28,473 nucleotides of DNA from UBA1557 sp041675185 (GCA_041675185.1 JBAYUH010000013.1:1-28473), one strand, 5' to 3'; positions 6,278-14,602 are shown, numbered from the stretch's first letter. Numbers and translations: made by a program. Notes: generated by a model not told the origin, from the sequence alone.

Positions 6278-8059
6278 ATGTTACCAAAAATAAAAAAAGA
6301 AATTTTGAAACTTCTAGATTTGCAAGAAGCTGATTTTTCTATTCCACCAAAACCAGAAATGGGAGACTTGGCTATACCTATGTTTAATATTGCCAAAGAA
6401 CAAGGTAAAAATCCCGTGGAAGTTGCGAGTGTTTTTGTAGAAAATATCAAATCACAAATCACAAATAACAAATTGTTTAATGATGTTAAGGCTTTTGGTC
6501 CTTATGTTAATTTTTTCTTAAATACTTCAGAATTATCAAAATTAGTTTTGGAAAATGTTGATGAAAATTTTGGTAACAATAATATTGGCAAAGGCAAAAA
6601 AGTTTTGATAGAGTATCCTTCACAAAATACACACAAAGAATTTCATATCGGGCATTTTCGTAATGTCTGTATTGGTAATACTATTGTCCAAGTTTATCGC
6701 GCGAGTGGTTATGATATGACGCCGATGAATTATGTCAATGATTTTGGTCGCCATGTGGTGAAATGTTTGTGGGGAATTCAAAATAGTTCTTTGTTTGGAG
6801 TTCAGATTTCGGAGATTGAAACTACAGAAAATAAACAAAAAATGTTGGGTGAAATTTATGCCAAGGCTAGTAATTATTTGAAAGAACATGATGAAGAATA
6901 CAAAGAAGAATTGGATAATTTACAAAAGAAGTTAGAAAGTGGTGAAGAAGAAATTACAAAATTATTTTTGAAAACAAGAAAATGGAGTACTGATGGTTTT
7001 GTGGATTTGATGACAGAAATGAAAGTAGAACATGATTCTATTATTTATGAGAGTGAAGTCAAAGAAGCTGGTCAAAAAATTGTAGACAAATTATTGAAAC
7101 AAAAAATAGCTCAAGTTGGAGAAGGTGGTGCGATTATTGTAGATTTGAATAAATATAATTTGGATATTGCTTTGGTAAGAAAAAGTACTGGCGGTGCTGT
7201 ATACATGACCAGTGATTTGGCTTTGTCAGAAGAAAAATTCAAAAGATATGATGTTGAAGAAAGTATCAATATTACAGGAAGTGAACAAGATTTTTATTTC
7301 CAGCAACTTTATAAAATTTTGGAAATTAGTGGTTTTGACAAAAAAATGACTCACATTGGTTATGGTTTGGTGAATTTACCAAGTGGTAAGATGTCTTCTC
7401 GAGCTGGTAATGTCATCCTTTATGAAGATTTGCGTGATCAGATTTTCGAGCATTTGGAAAAAGAAACTAGAGCTCGTCATTACGATTCCTTCTCAGTTAA
7501 AGCTCTGGGAGGTAAATCCGCCTTCGTTGAAAATACGGCGGACAAGGCGGACAAGTGGTCTGAAGAAAAAATAAAAAATACTGTGCAGATTTTGACTATG
7601 GCTGTACTCAAGTTTACTATGCAAAAGCATGAAGCTAACAAAGTAGTTACTTTTGATTTTGCTGAGGCGGTAAGTTTTGATGGTTTTAGCGCACCATATA
7701 TTTTGTATACTGTAGCTAGAATAAATAGTTTACAAAAAAAATTTGGTATAGAAAAAATGAAAAAAATAAAAGTAAATTTTGCTCTTTTGCAAGAACCAGA
7801 AATTAAAAATTTAGTTTTGAAAATGTCAGAATTTCCAGAGGTAATTGTCAAATCTTTGGAAAATTACAATTCTTCAGTTATTGCGAAATATTGTTTTGAC
7901 TTATCAAAAATGTATAATGATTTTTATAATAAATATAGTGTACTAAAAGCTGAGAGTGAAGATTTGACAAAAACTAGGTTGTATCTTAGTATCAAAGTGT
8001 CAGAAGTTTTGACAAAGGCTTTGAGATTACTTACAATAGATACGGTTATAGAGATGTAA
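6278..8059 (+). CDS. argS: Arginyl-tRNA synthetase
   Basis: A 593-residue class Id synthetase that charges tRNA-Arg. The N-terminal ArgRS additional domain (Add1) spans about 1-105, with PPKPEMGDLAIPMF. EYPSQNTHKEFHIGHFRN carries HIGH at 123-126. GAVYMTSDLAL and the NITGSEQDFYFQQL segment are typical, and GKMSSRAGN holds the KMSKS-like loop (371-375). The C-terminal DALR helical domain ends at 593. Two repeat-derived segments are translated in frame: a heptad array in Add1 (6448-6475) and a GC-rich hairpin segment after ETRARHY (7484-7555, residues 403-426) absent from the usual family layout. The gene begins three bases after tyrS and is followed by a gap with a hairpin repeat. Confident identification. 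Confidence 0.97.
   Translation: MLPKIKKEILKLLDLQEADFSIPPKPEMGDLAIPMFNIAKEQGKNPVEVASVFVENIKSQITNNKLFNDVKAFGPYVNFFLNTSELSKLVLENVDENFGNNNIGKGKKVLIEYPSQNTHKEFHIGHFRNVCIGNTIVQVYRASGYDMTPMNYVNDFGRHVVKCLWGIQNSSLFGVQISEIETTENKQKMLGEIYAKASNYLKEHDEEYKEELDNLQKKLESGEEEITKLFLKTRKWSTDGFVDLMTEMKVEHDSIIYESEVKEAGQKIVDKLLKQKIAQVGEGGAIIVDLNKYNLDIALVRKSTGGAVYMTSDLALSEEKFKRYDVEESINITGSEQDFYFQQLYKILEISGFDKKMTHIGYGLVNLPSGKMSSRAGNVILYEDLRDQIFEHLEKETRARHYDSFSVKALGGKSAFVENTADKADKWSEEKIKNTVQILTMAVLKFTMQKHEANKVVTFDFAEAVSFDGFSAPYILYTVARINSLQKKFGIEKMKKIKVNFALLQEPEIKNLVLKMSEFPEVIVKSLENYNSSVIAKYCFDLSKMYNDFYNKYSVLKAESEDLTKTRLYLSIKVSEVLTKALRLLTIDTVIEM
6448..6475 (+). repeat. Heptanucleotide array inside argS (Add1 domain)
   Basis: Four consecutive 7-nt words, caaatca, caaatca, caaataa and caaattg, encode the polar stretch IKSQITNNKL (residues 57-66). 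The period matches the heptad arrays in gaps, but the words belong to a different family. Confidence 0.65.
7484..7555 (+). repeat. GC-rich hairpin repeat inserted in frame in argS
   Basis: A 72-nt segment, clearly richer in GC than the flanking gene, encodes residues 403-426. It contains tccgcc (7517-7522) paired with ggcgga (7537-7542) around a loop starting ttcgtt, and a tandem 9-mer ggcggacaa (7537-7554). The same layout, tccaccttcgtt...tatggtggacaag, occurs in the RNase P RNA gene at 18675-18717 with compensating base changes in the stem. Removing the segment joins TRARHY directly to WSEEKIKNT. The boundaries are approximate. Confidence 0.6.
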
Positions 8060-8108
8060 ACAAATGTTTAGTAGTTTGATAAATTAGCTTATTTATAATT
8101 TGTTTTTC

Positions 8109-8173
8109 GTATCACGTAACACATACCACATAGCAAATTGATACGAGATACGTGGTAAGTGTTACGATGGTAC
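8109..8173. repeat. Solo heptad hairpin between argS and the MIO operon
   Basis: The left arm reads gtatcac, gtaacac, ataccac (8109-8129). The right arm, read on the minus strand, includes gtaacac, ttaccac, gtatctc (8165-8145). The core arms 8116-8129 and 8152-8165 pair at 13 of 14 positions around a 22-nt loop. The word family is the one flanking the four-helix gene at 533-892, here without a gene. The 145-bp gap (8060-8204) also holds a TATAAT at 8094-8099 with no good -35 box. Confidence 0.75.
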
Positions 8174-8204
8174 TTGATAAAAGAAATTATTTGTTAAATT
8201 AATT

Positions 8205-9287
8205 ATGTTGTATAGAAAAATTATCCGTCCAATATTGTTTAAAACTGATCCTGAGAAGGTACATCATTTTGTTATTAGATTATTGGGTGCAATTAGCGTT
8301 TTGCGCCCTTTTTATTTTTTGATTAAGAAATTTTTGTTTGTCGATGATCCACGTCTTCATGTTCAGATTGGCAATTTGAAATTAAAAAATCCTGTTGGTT
8401 TGTCAGCTGGCTTTGACAAAGATATTATAGCTCCACTGGCTTATCCAATGCTTGGTTTTGGTTTTGCTGAACTTGGTTCTATTACTAACTCAGCGCAACC
8501 AGGTAATCCTAAACCAAGATTATGGCGTATTCCTGATGACAAAGGTTTGATTGTTTATTATGGTTTGTGCAATTGTGGAAGTCTAGAAACAGCCAGAAGA
8601 ATTAAGAAAAAATTGGTAAAACGTGATATTCCTTATGGTGTGAGTATTGCTGTTACTACTGGACTCAAAGCAGATGAAATGGCTGATGATTATGTAAAGT
8701 CTTTTTTAGATTTATATGAACTAGCAGATTATATTACACTAAATGTTAGCTGTCCAAATGTAGCTAGTTGTGATGTTTTTGCTCAGGTATCTTTTATAAA
8801 AGAATTATTAGAAAAAATAAATAAAATTGTTAAAGAAAGAAATATTAGTAAAGATATTTTTGTAAAAATTGGTCCAGATATGTCTTATACAGATTTGGAT
8901 AAAATAATAGATTTGTGTTTGGAATACAAAATTACTGGAATTATCGCTACCAACTTAATCAAGAATAGATCTTGGGTTCAAAAATTCAAATCTTCCAAAG
9001 AAAAATTGAATCATCCTGGTGGAATTTCTGGTAAACATTTGCAACAACGAACAAATAATATTATTCATCATATTAGTGAAAGATCAAAAGGTCAATTGAA
9101 AATTATAGGTGTTGGTGGTATATTCACAGCACAAGATGTCTATGATAAGCTAAAAGCAGGTGCTTGTGCTGTACAGATGATTACGGGATTTATTTATGGT
9201 GGTCCGTTTACTATTAGAAAAATTAATAAAGATTTGATAAAGATTTTGGATAGGGAAGGTGTGAATAGTTTGGGGGATATAAAATAA
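8205..9287 (+). CDS. Dihydroorotate dehydrogenase-like flavoprotein (class 2-type layout, atypical active site)
   Basis: A 360-residue FMN TIM-barrel protein. The N-terminal helix (LYRKIIRPILFKTDPEKVHHFVIRLL) and KNPVGLSAGFDKD, GFGFAELGSIT, PGNPKPRLWRIPDD, GGISGKHL and IGVGGI match the quinone-linked class 2 PyrD family, which oxidises dihydroorotate. Differences cluster at the active site. The class 2 signature GFNN reads GLCNCG (120-125), NISSPNT reads NVSCPNV (180-186) so Cys183 replaces the catalytic Ser as in class 1 enzymes, and the TNTT segment reads TNLI. Typical Asn and Lys ligands are otherwise retained (N180, N185, VKIGPD). It is followed after 4 bases by the E1-like gene, so it may serve that operon rather than pyrimidine synthesis. 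No other pyr gene is in the window. I therefore leave the symbol blank; a diverged pyrD remains possible. Confidence 0.8.
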   Translation: MLYRKIIRPILFKTDPEKVHHFVIRLLGAISVLRPFYFLIKKFLFVDDPRLHVQIGNLKLKNPVGLSAGFDKDIIAPLAYPMLGFGFAELGSITNSAQPGNPKPRLWRIPDDKGLIVYYGLCNCGSLETARRIKKKLVKRDIPYGVSIAVTTGLKADEMADDYVKSFLDLYELADYITLNVSCPNVASCDVFAQVSFIKELLEKINKIVKERNISKDIFVKIGPDMSYTDLDKIIDLCLEYKITGIIATNLIKNRSWVQKFKSSKEKLNHPGGISGKHLQQRTNNIIHHISERSKGQLKIIGVGGIFTAQDVYDKLKAGACAVQMITGFIYGGPFTIRKINKDLIKILDREGVNSLGDIK

Positions 9288-9291
9288 TTAT

Positions 9292-10380
9292 ATGATTATA
9301 GAAAGAAGTAATAGTCAAAAATTGGCAGAATTGAAAAATGAAGTAGTTGTTTTTGTAGATAATTTGCAAGATCAATTGGAAGAATTGTGCGAAATTAGAA
9401 ATCCTGAGTTACGTGATGATAAAGCCAAAATGTCTGAAATGAAAAATAAATTTGTTTTGGAAAATAAAGACAAATTTGTTTATTTTTATATTCCGTCTCG
9501 CAAAAGCTGTCACAAAATTTTGGAAGAAGAATGGTATTTTGAATTACGTACTGCTAGAAACAAAAATCTGATCACTCTGGAAGAGCAGAACAAATTTCGT
9601 AAGACCAAAGTAGCTTTTGCTGGTCTTAGTGTTGGTAGTAATATGGTCAGGATGTGTGCTTTGCAAGGTGGGCCAAAACAAATCAATATTGCTGATATGG
9701 ATGTCTTAGGACTTAGTAACTTGAATAGAATAATGGCAGGAGTACATGATTTAGGAAGAAAAAAAACAGAAGTGGTAGCAGAATATGTTTGCGAAGTTGA
9801 TCCTTTTTTACAAATAAATTTGTTTAGTGAAGGTATCAATGAACAAAATGTAGAAGATTTTGTTAGAATAAATAATGAATTAGTAGATGTAATTGTTGAC
9901 GAAGTAGACGACATCAAATCAAAAATAGCTTTGCGTAAAATGGCTGACAAATATAAGAAACCATTGATAAGTGTGGCTGATAATGCTGATGGAGTAATTA
10001 TTGAAGTAGAAAGATATGACAAGGATTTTACTTTTGCAACTTTTGCCAAAAGATTAGAAATTTTGCAAAGTTTTGGTAATCCACAAGAAATGACAATAGA
10101 AGACAAAGCCAGAGCTATTACCAAATTTATTGGTATTGAAAATATTGATACAGATATGTTGCTTTCAGTTTCAGAAGTTGGCAAAACACTTTATTCTTGG
10201 CCACAGCTTGGTGGGGCAGCAGTACTTTCTGGATTAGTAGGATCTTTTTTGATAAGAAAAATAGTTAATGGTAGTAATATCAAAAGTGGAGTTTATAATT
10301 TGTTATTGAAAAATCTTTTTAATTTAGGTAATAAAGAAGAGGAATTAAAAAGAGAAGAAATTTTAAAATTTTTTAATTAA
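9292..10380 (+). CDS. ThiF/MoeB/E1-like adenylyltransferase family protein
   Basis: A 362-residue protein. About 100 N-terminal residues of no recognised domain are followed by an E1-type Rossmann domain: VAFAGLSVGSNM (GxxxG at 111-115), INIADMDVLGLSNLNR (acidic residues D135/D137 and the SNLNR signature 142-146), then GRKKTE and DEVDDIKSKIALR. ThiF/E1 enzymes adenylate carboxyl termini of small carrier proteins or peptides, or other carboxylates (TcdA on tRNA). The CxxC zinc pairs of MoeB/ThiF are absent and I see no obvious catalytic Cys. No ubiquitin-like ORF ending in GG was noticed nearby. From memory, mycobacterial MoeY (Rv1355c) fuses a ThiF domain to a nitroreductase; here a nitroreductase lies three genes downstream, so a related function is plausible. 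Start ATG, 4 bases after the flavoprotein. Confidence 0.85.
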   Translation: MIIERSNSQKLAELKNEVVVFVDNLQDQLEELCEIRNPELRDDKAKMSEMKNKFVLENKDKFVYFYIPSRKSCHKILEEEWYFELRTARNKNLITLEEQNKFRKTKVAFAGLSVGSNMVRMCALQGGPKQINIADMDVLGLSNLNRIMAGVHDLGRKKTEVVAEYVCEVDPFLQINLFSEGINEQNVEDFVRINNELVDVIVDEVDDIKSKIALRKMADKYKKPLISVADNADGVIIEVERYDKDFTFATFAKRLEILQSFGNPQEMTIEDKARAITKFIGIENIDTDMLLSVSEVGKTLYSWPQLGGAAVLSGLVGSFLIRKIVNGSNIKSGVYNLLLKNLFNLGNKEEELKREEILKFFN

Positions 10381-10402
10381 TTATTAATTTAAAATCATAA
10401 GT

Positions 10403-12016
10403 ATGACAGAAGAAGTTGAATATTTGTTTTTAACAGGGGAGGGATTGGATATAACACAAGTACATAATGTGGCTTGTGAAAGTAAGAAAGTGAAATTATC
10501 AGAAGAAGCAAAAAACAAAATAAAAGAATCACGGGAGATGCTAGAAACTTGGGTGGATGAAGAAAAAATAGTTTATGGTATTACCACAGGTTTTGGTCCT
10601 TTTGTTTCAGTTTTGATACCAAAAAAACATCAGACAGAATTGCAAGAAAATCTTATAAGAAGCCATTCTTCAAATGTTGGTCCTCTTTTTTCCAAAGAAG
10701 AAGTGCGTGCAGCAATGCTATTACGTATCAATGCTTTTTGCAAAGGTTATTCAGCTATTAGATTGGAAACAGTAGAATTGATGGTAGATATGTTGAACAA
10801 TGGTGTACATCCTTGTGTTCCTCAATTTGGATCTGTAGGAGCGAGTGGAGATTTGACACCGTCTGCTCATATTGCTTTGTCTATAATGGGTGAAGGTAAG
10901 ACAGAATACGAAGGAAAAATTTTGGACACCAAAGAAGCCCTTGAATTGGCTGGTTTGAAACCTGTAAAATTTATGGCCAAAGAAGGTTTGGCTTTGATAA
11001 ATGGGACAACTATGATGACAGGTGTTGGCGCTTTGCAAGTTTATGATACTTGGAATTTGATTAGAACAGCTGAAGCTATCGGGGCAATGTCTATTGAAGT
11101 ATTGTTTGGTTCTATTGAACCTTTTTTGGTCTCAGCTCATCAACTGGCCAAACCACATCCAGGACAAATAAATACAGCTTATAATTTGAGTGCTATTTTG
11201 AAAGATAGTCAATTGATTTGGACCAAAGAAAAATTACAAAAAATTCAAGATAATTTACAAACTAAAGTAAAAGAAAACGGCGAAGTTGTAGAAAGTAAAA
11301 TTCATGTGCAAAATGTTTATTCTCTTCGTGCCACACCTCAAATTTTGGGAGCTGTGCGTGATGCTTTGGATTATGTAACTAAGCAGATAACTACTGAAAT
11401 GAATTCAGCCAATGATAATCCTTTGTTTTTCAAAGATTTGGATTTGGTTTATCAAGGTGCTCATTTTCATGGACAACCTGTGGCAATGCCAATGGATATG
11501 TTGTCTATCTCTCTAACAGAAATTGCCGTATTATCAGAAAGACGATTGAATAAGCTTCTTGATAGAAGTAGAAATGAAGGTTTAACACCATTTTTGGCTG
11601 GCAAAGATTTTGGTTTGCGCTGTGGTTTTGAAGGTGCTCAATATATCCCGACTGCTTTAGTAGCTGAATGTCGTACGATGTGTGTCCCAGCTTCGATACA
11701 ATCTATTCCTTCCAATGAAGAAAATCAAGATGTCGTTAGTATGGGTTTGGTAGCTGCTCGTAAAGCTCGTGATATAAAAGAAAAAATACAATATGTTTTG
11801 GCAGTAGAACTTTTGGTAGCTTGTAGTGCTGCAGAAGAAAGGGGAGTAGAAAAACTTTCTACTGTTAGTAAAAAAGTTTATTCTTTGCTAAGAGAAGAAG
11901 TTCAGACTTATAGTCAAGATAGACAGATGTCTTTAGATATTGAAAAAGCAAATAAAATGCTCCAAAAAAATATTTTTGTGAAAGAGATTAAAAAAATTAT
12001 TCCAGATTTAAAATAA
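10403..12016 (+). CDS. MIO-dependent aromatic amino acid ammonia-lyase or aminomutase
   Basis: A 537-residue member of the HAL/PAL/TAL/aminomutase family. FGSVGASGDLTPSAH holds the Ala147-Ser148-Gly149 triad that cyclises to the MIO electrophile. YGITTGFGPF (58-67) carries the catalytic Tyr, and NSANDNPLF and HGQPVAMPMD are typical. Two places separate it from histidine ammonia-lyase. NLIRSHSSNVGPLF around 84-96, and SNEENQDVVSMG near the C-terminal third (HutH has SANQEDHVS), resemble tyrosine aminomutase/TAL-type proteins such as SgcC4 as I recall them. Products would be coumarate/cinnamate plus ammonia, or a beta-amino acid. No hut genes are nearby. The PaaK-like ligase starts 4 bases after its stop, a logical partner for activating an aryl acid. 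Lyase versus mutase and exact substrate cannot be decided here. Confidence 0.9.
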   Translation: MTEEVEYLFLTGEGLDITQVHNVACESKKVKLSEEAKNKIKESREMLETWVDEEKIVYGITTGFGPFVSVLIPKKHQTELQENLIRSHSSNVGPLFSKEEVRAAMLLRINAFCKGYSAIRLETVELMVDMLNNGVHPCVPQFGSVGASGDLTPSAHIALSIMGEGKTEYEGKILDTKEALELAGLKPVKFMAKEGLALINGTTMMTGVGALQVYDTWNLIRTAEAIGAMSIEVLFGSIEPFLVSAHQLAKPHPGQINTAYNLSAILKDSQLIWTKEKLQKIQDNLQTKVKENGEVVESKIHVQNVYSLRATPQILGAVRDALDYVTKQITTEMNSANDNPLFFKDLDLVYQGAHFHGQPVAMPMDMLSISLTEIAVLSERRLNKLLDRSRNEGLTPFLAGKDFGLRCGFEGAQYIPTALVAECRTMCVPASIQSIPSNEENQDVVSMGLVAARKARDIKEKIQYVLAVELLVACSAAEERGVEKLSTVSKKVYSLLREEVQTYSQDRQMSLDIEKANKMLQKNIFVKEIKKIIPDLK

Positions 12017-12020
12017 TTTT

Positions 12021-13481
12021 ATGTATGAATCTTATGAACAATTATCATCTGATTTGAAAATACAATCAGCAGATTTTTGGATGAAAAAAGGTGAGGACTA
12101 TGCTTTGGAATTGTTTCATAAAGTGGCTGAAAATGTACCAGCTTACAAAGATTTTTTGTCCAAGAATTCAATCAATCATAAGAAAATTATTACAATAGAA
12201 GATTTTAAAAATATTGTTCCTATTATTGATAAGGAAAATTATATTTATCAATATAGCTTAAGTGATTTGTGTTGGAATGGGGATGTTACTCAGAGTTCAC
12301 TCATATCCCAAAGTTCTGGTACTACTGGTCATCCTCATTTTTGGCCACGTTTTACAAAGTATGACAATGAATTGAAATTAGTCCACGAAGTTTTTTTCAA
12401 AGATTTGTATAATACCAATAACAAAAAAACATTATTTATTGTTTGTTTTTATTTAGGTGCTCATATTGCAGGAGTAGTTACTGCCAATGCTATTCGAGAT
12501 ATTTTGGGTGGTGGTATGCCAGGTTCTTTGGTGACTACGGGAATAAATAAAAAGGATATTTTCAACACCATCAAGAAATTATCACCATTGTTTGACCAAA
12601 CAATATTGATTGGGTATCCTCCTTTTTTGCGTGACATTGTTTTGGAAGGTGAAGAGAATGAAATTAGTTGGGAAAAAATAAATTTGAAATTTATGTTTTC
12701 TGCTGAATCTTTTCCTGAAAATTGGAGGGATCATTTGTACCAAAAATCAGGTATAGAAGATTTTTTACAAAGTGGTTTCAATGTTTATGGTTGTTCAGAG
12801 ATTGGATTTATGGCTCATGAAAGTGAAATGACTATTAAATTGAGAAAATTTTTGGAAAATAATTCTGAATCTAGAAATTTGTTTGGTTTGTCAAATGGGT
12901 ATGTACCAGCTATCTATCAATATCATACTTGGAACAAATATTTTGAGTCTATAAATAATCATTTGGTTTGTACTTCAGACAATGGTCTGCCTTTGGTTAG
13001 ATACAATACAAAGGATGTTGGTGCTGTGTATAGTACAAGTGTTATCAAAGAAAAATTTTTAAACAAAATAGAATTGAAGCATTCTTGGAATTTGCCAATT
13101 ATTACTGTTTTTGGTAGAAGTGATTATACAGCTACAATCTATGGAGTCAATGTATATCCTGAACATATAAAAGCTATAATAGCCAAAGATGATTTGATAT
13201 GTTTTGTTGGTGATAAGTTTTTTTTGAAAACAGTCTTTGAAGATGGCGAACAATCTCTTGAAATACATTTGGAATTGTTACCAAATATAAACAAACAATC
13301 TTGTTTGGATAATAATTTGTGTGAGATATTTTTAAAATATCTTCTACATGTGAATATGGAGTATCATAAATTGTATGATGTTGTTGGTGAAAAAGTAAAA
13401 CCAAAAATATTTTTTTATGAAAATGGTTCAGAAAATTTCTATAATTTAAAAGCAAAAAATAAATATATTATAAAAGAATAA
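12021..13481 (+). CDS. PaaK-like acyl-adenylating ligase (phenylacetate-CoA ligase family)
   Basis: A 486-residue ANL-superfamily enzyme of the phenylacetate-CoA ligase / F390 synthetase branch. The P-loop SQSSGTTGHP lies at 97-105, VYGCSEIGF (255-263) is the A5-type motif, LVRYNTKDVGAVY is the A7-type region, and FGRSDYTATIYGVNVYP (364-380) marks the A8 hinge. These enzymes adenylate a carboxylic acid with ATP and pass it to CoA or another acceptor. The upstream MIO enzyme makes an aryl-propenoic or beta-amino acid, the likeliest substrate by context. No lysine-bearing A10 motif was identified with certainty in the divergent C-terminus. The nitroreductase ATG follows one base after the stop, the tightest junction in the operon. 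Confidence 0.88.
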   Translation: MYESYEQLSSDLKIQSADFWMKKGEDYALELFHKVAENVPAYKDFLSKNSINHKKIITIEDFKNIVPIIDKENYIYQYSLSDLCWNGDVTQSSLISQSSGTTGHPHFWPRFTKYDNELKLVHEVFFKDLYNTNNKKTLFIVCFYLGAHIAGVVTANAIRDILGGGMPGSLVTTGINKKDIFNTIKKLSPLFDQTILIGYPPFLRDIVLEGEENEISWEKINLKFMFSAESFPENWRDHLYQKSGIEDFLQSGFNVYGCSEIGFMAHESEMTIKLRKFLENNSESRNLFGLSNGYVPAIYQYHTWNKYFESINNHLVCTSDNGLPLVRYNTKDVGAVYSTSVIKEKFLNKIELKHSWNLPIITVFGRSDYTATIYGVNVYPEHIKAIIAKDDLICFVGDKFFLKTVFEDGEQSLEIHLELLPNINKQSCLDNNLCEIFLKYLLHVNMEYHKLYDVVGEKVKPKIFFYENGSENFYNLKAKNKYIIKE

Positions 13482-13482
13482 T

Positions 13483-14544
13483 ATGGAAAAAGAATTTTTT
13501 CGTAAATTAATATTAGAAGCTATCAATGCTCCATCTGGTGAAAATAGTCAACCATGGAGATTTGTTTGTTCTGACAATAAAATTGATTTGTATAATTTGC
13601 CAAACAGAGACAATCCTATCTACAATTACAAACAGCATGGTTCTTTGTTTGCACATGGTGCTTTGTTGGAGAATTTGTCTATTGTAGCTGATTTTTATGG
13701 ATATGATACTACTATAGATTTTTTACCAGATTTTGTAAATAATTTTGTTGCTTCTATTAATTTAATTAAAAAAATAGATGAAACAAAAAAAACAAGTCTT
13801 TTTGATTCTATAAAAAAAAGAACTACTAATAGAAAAATATATCAAGATAAAGAATTATCTTTTGATATGATAGAAAAAATAAAAGAGATTGCCAATAGTA
13901 GCTCTGATGTAAATGTGGTTTTTGTAAATGATACTGGTAGTAGAAAAAAAATGGCTAGTATATTTAGTAAAAATGATGCTATAACATTGGAAGACAAAGA
14001 ATTACACGATGTTTTTTTTGAAAATATACGTTGGAATAAAGAAGAAGAAAGTGTCAAAAAAAATGGTCTTTTTTTGGACACTATGGAATTGGCTCCTCCA
14101 CAGGAAAAAATTTTCAAATTACTTAGAAATTCCAAAATAGCTAGTTTTTTTAGAAAAATTAAATTGACTAGGTTTATAGCAAACGAAAATGCCAAAATAT
14201 ATGCTTCTTCTCCTTTGTTTATATCTTTTGTAATAGATAATAAAGATGAAAATTATCTAAAAGCAGGGATGATTGCTGAAAAAATTTGGTTGACTGCGAT
14301 AGACATGGGATTGTATTGTCAGCCTTTGGCAGCCTTACCTTATCTTTATGATAGAATAGAAAATTCTGAAATAAAAAAATTTTCTGAGGAACATACTAGT
14401 ATAATAAAAGAATCTTATAGTGAAATGTGTGATATTTTGAAAATTTCAAAAGAAAAAATGGTTTGTATGACTTTGAGAGTGGGTTATTCGCAACCACCTA
14501 GAGCATTATCTTCAAAGATGGAACCGGAAATAATTTTTGTTTAG
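13483..14544 (+). CDS. Nitroreductase-fold protein, Acg/MoeY-like
   Basis: A 353-residue protein with the two-part nitroreductase arrangement of the Acg (Rv2032) and MoeY C-terminal type. The N-terminal APSGENSQPWRF (16-27) is the classic FMN-binding start (others read APSxHNxQPW), and RTTNRKIYQDK marks the beginning of the second half. GMIAEKIWLTAIDMGLYCQPLAALPYL matches the dimer/flavin region, and the end MTLRVGYSQPP resembles the family's RxGxxxxP. Acg-like members may bind flavin without ordinary reductase activity. It is the last gene of the five-gene run beginning at 8205. The histidine kinase 58 bases downstream has its own promoter-like element. Substrate unknown. Confidence 0.85.
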   Translation: MEKEFFRKLILEAINAPSGENSQPWRFVCSDNKIDLYNLPNRDNPIYNYKQHGSLFAHGALLENLSIVADFYGYDTTIDFLPDFVNNFVASINLIKKIDETKKTSLFDSIKKRTTNRKIYQDKELSFDMIEKIKEIANSSSDVNVVFVNDTGSRKKMASIFSKNDAITLEDKELHDVFFENIRWNKEEESVKKNGLFLDTMELAPPQEKIFKLLRNSKIASFFRKIKLTRFIANENAKIYASSPLFISFVIDNKDENYLKAGMIAEKIWLTAIDMGLYCQPLAALPYLYDRIENSEIKKFSEEHTSIIKESYSEMCDILKISKEKMVCMTLRVGYSQPPRALSSKMEPEIIFV

Positions 14545-14564
14545 TTTTTTTATTTTTTATTTTG

Positions 14565-14573
14565 TGTTATAAT
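14565..14573 (+). promoter_or_regulatory. Extended -10 promoter for the histidine kinase gene
   Basis: TGTTATAAT is a perfect TATAAT with the extended -10 TGn directly upstream. The -35 zone 17 bp upstream is only T-rich. Predicted start of transcription is near 14580, some 20 bases before the ATG at 14603. Confidence 0.55.
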
Positions 14574-14602
14574 AAAGAATATTATATTTATTTTCTATTT
14601 TT

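Noticed and set aside
9510..10184. A 224-codon minus-strand open frame
   Set aside because: It lies entirely opposite the E1-like gene, and its Ser/Leu-rich low-complexity translation is what the antisense of AT-rich coding sequence gives.
10403..12016. Histidine ammonia-lyase (hutH)
   Set aside because: The SANQEDHVS-type signature of HutH is replaced by SNEENQDVVSMG, and no hutU/I/G genes are adjacent. A tyrosine- or phenylalanine-type lyase/mutase fits better.
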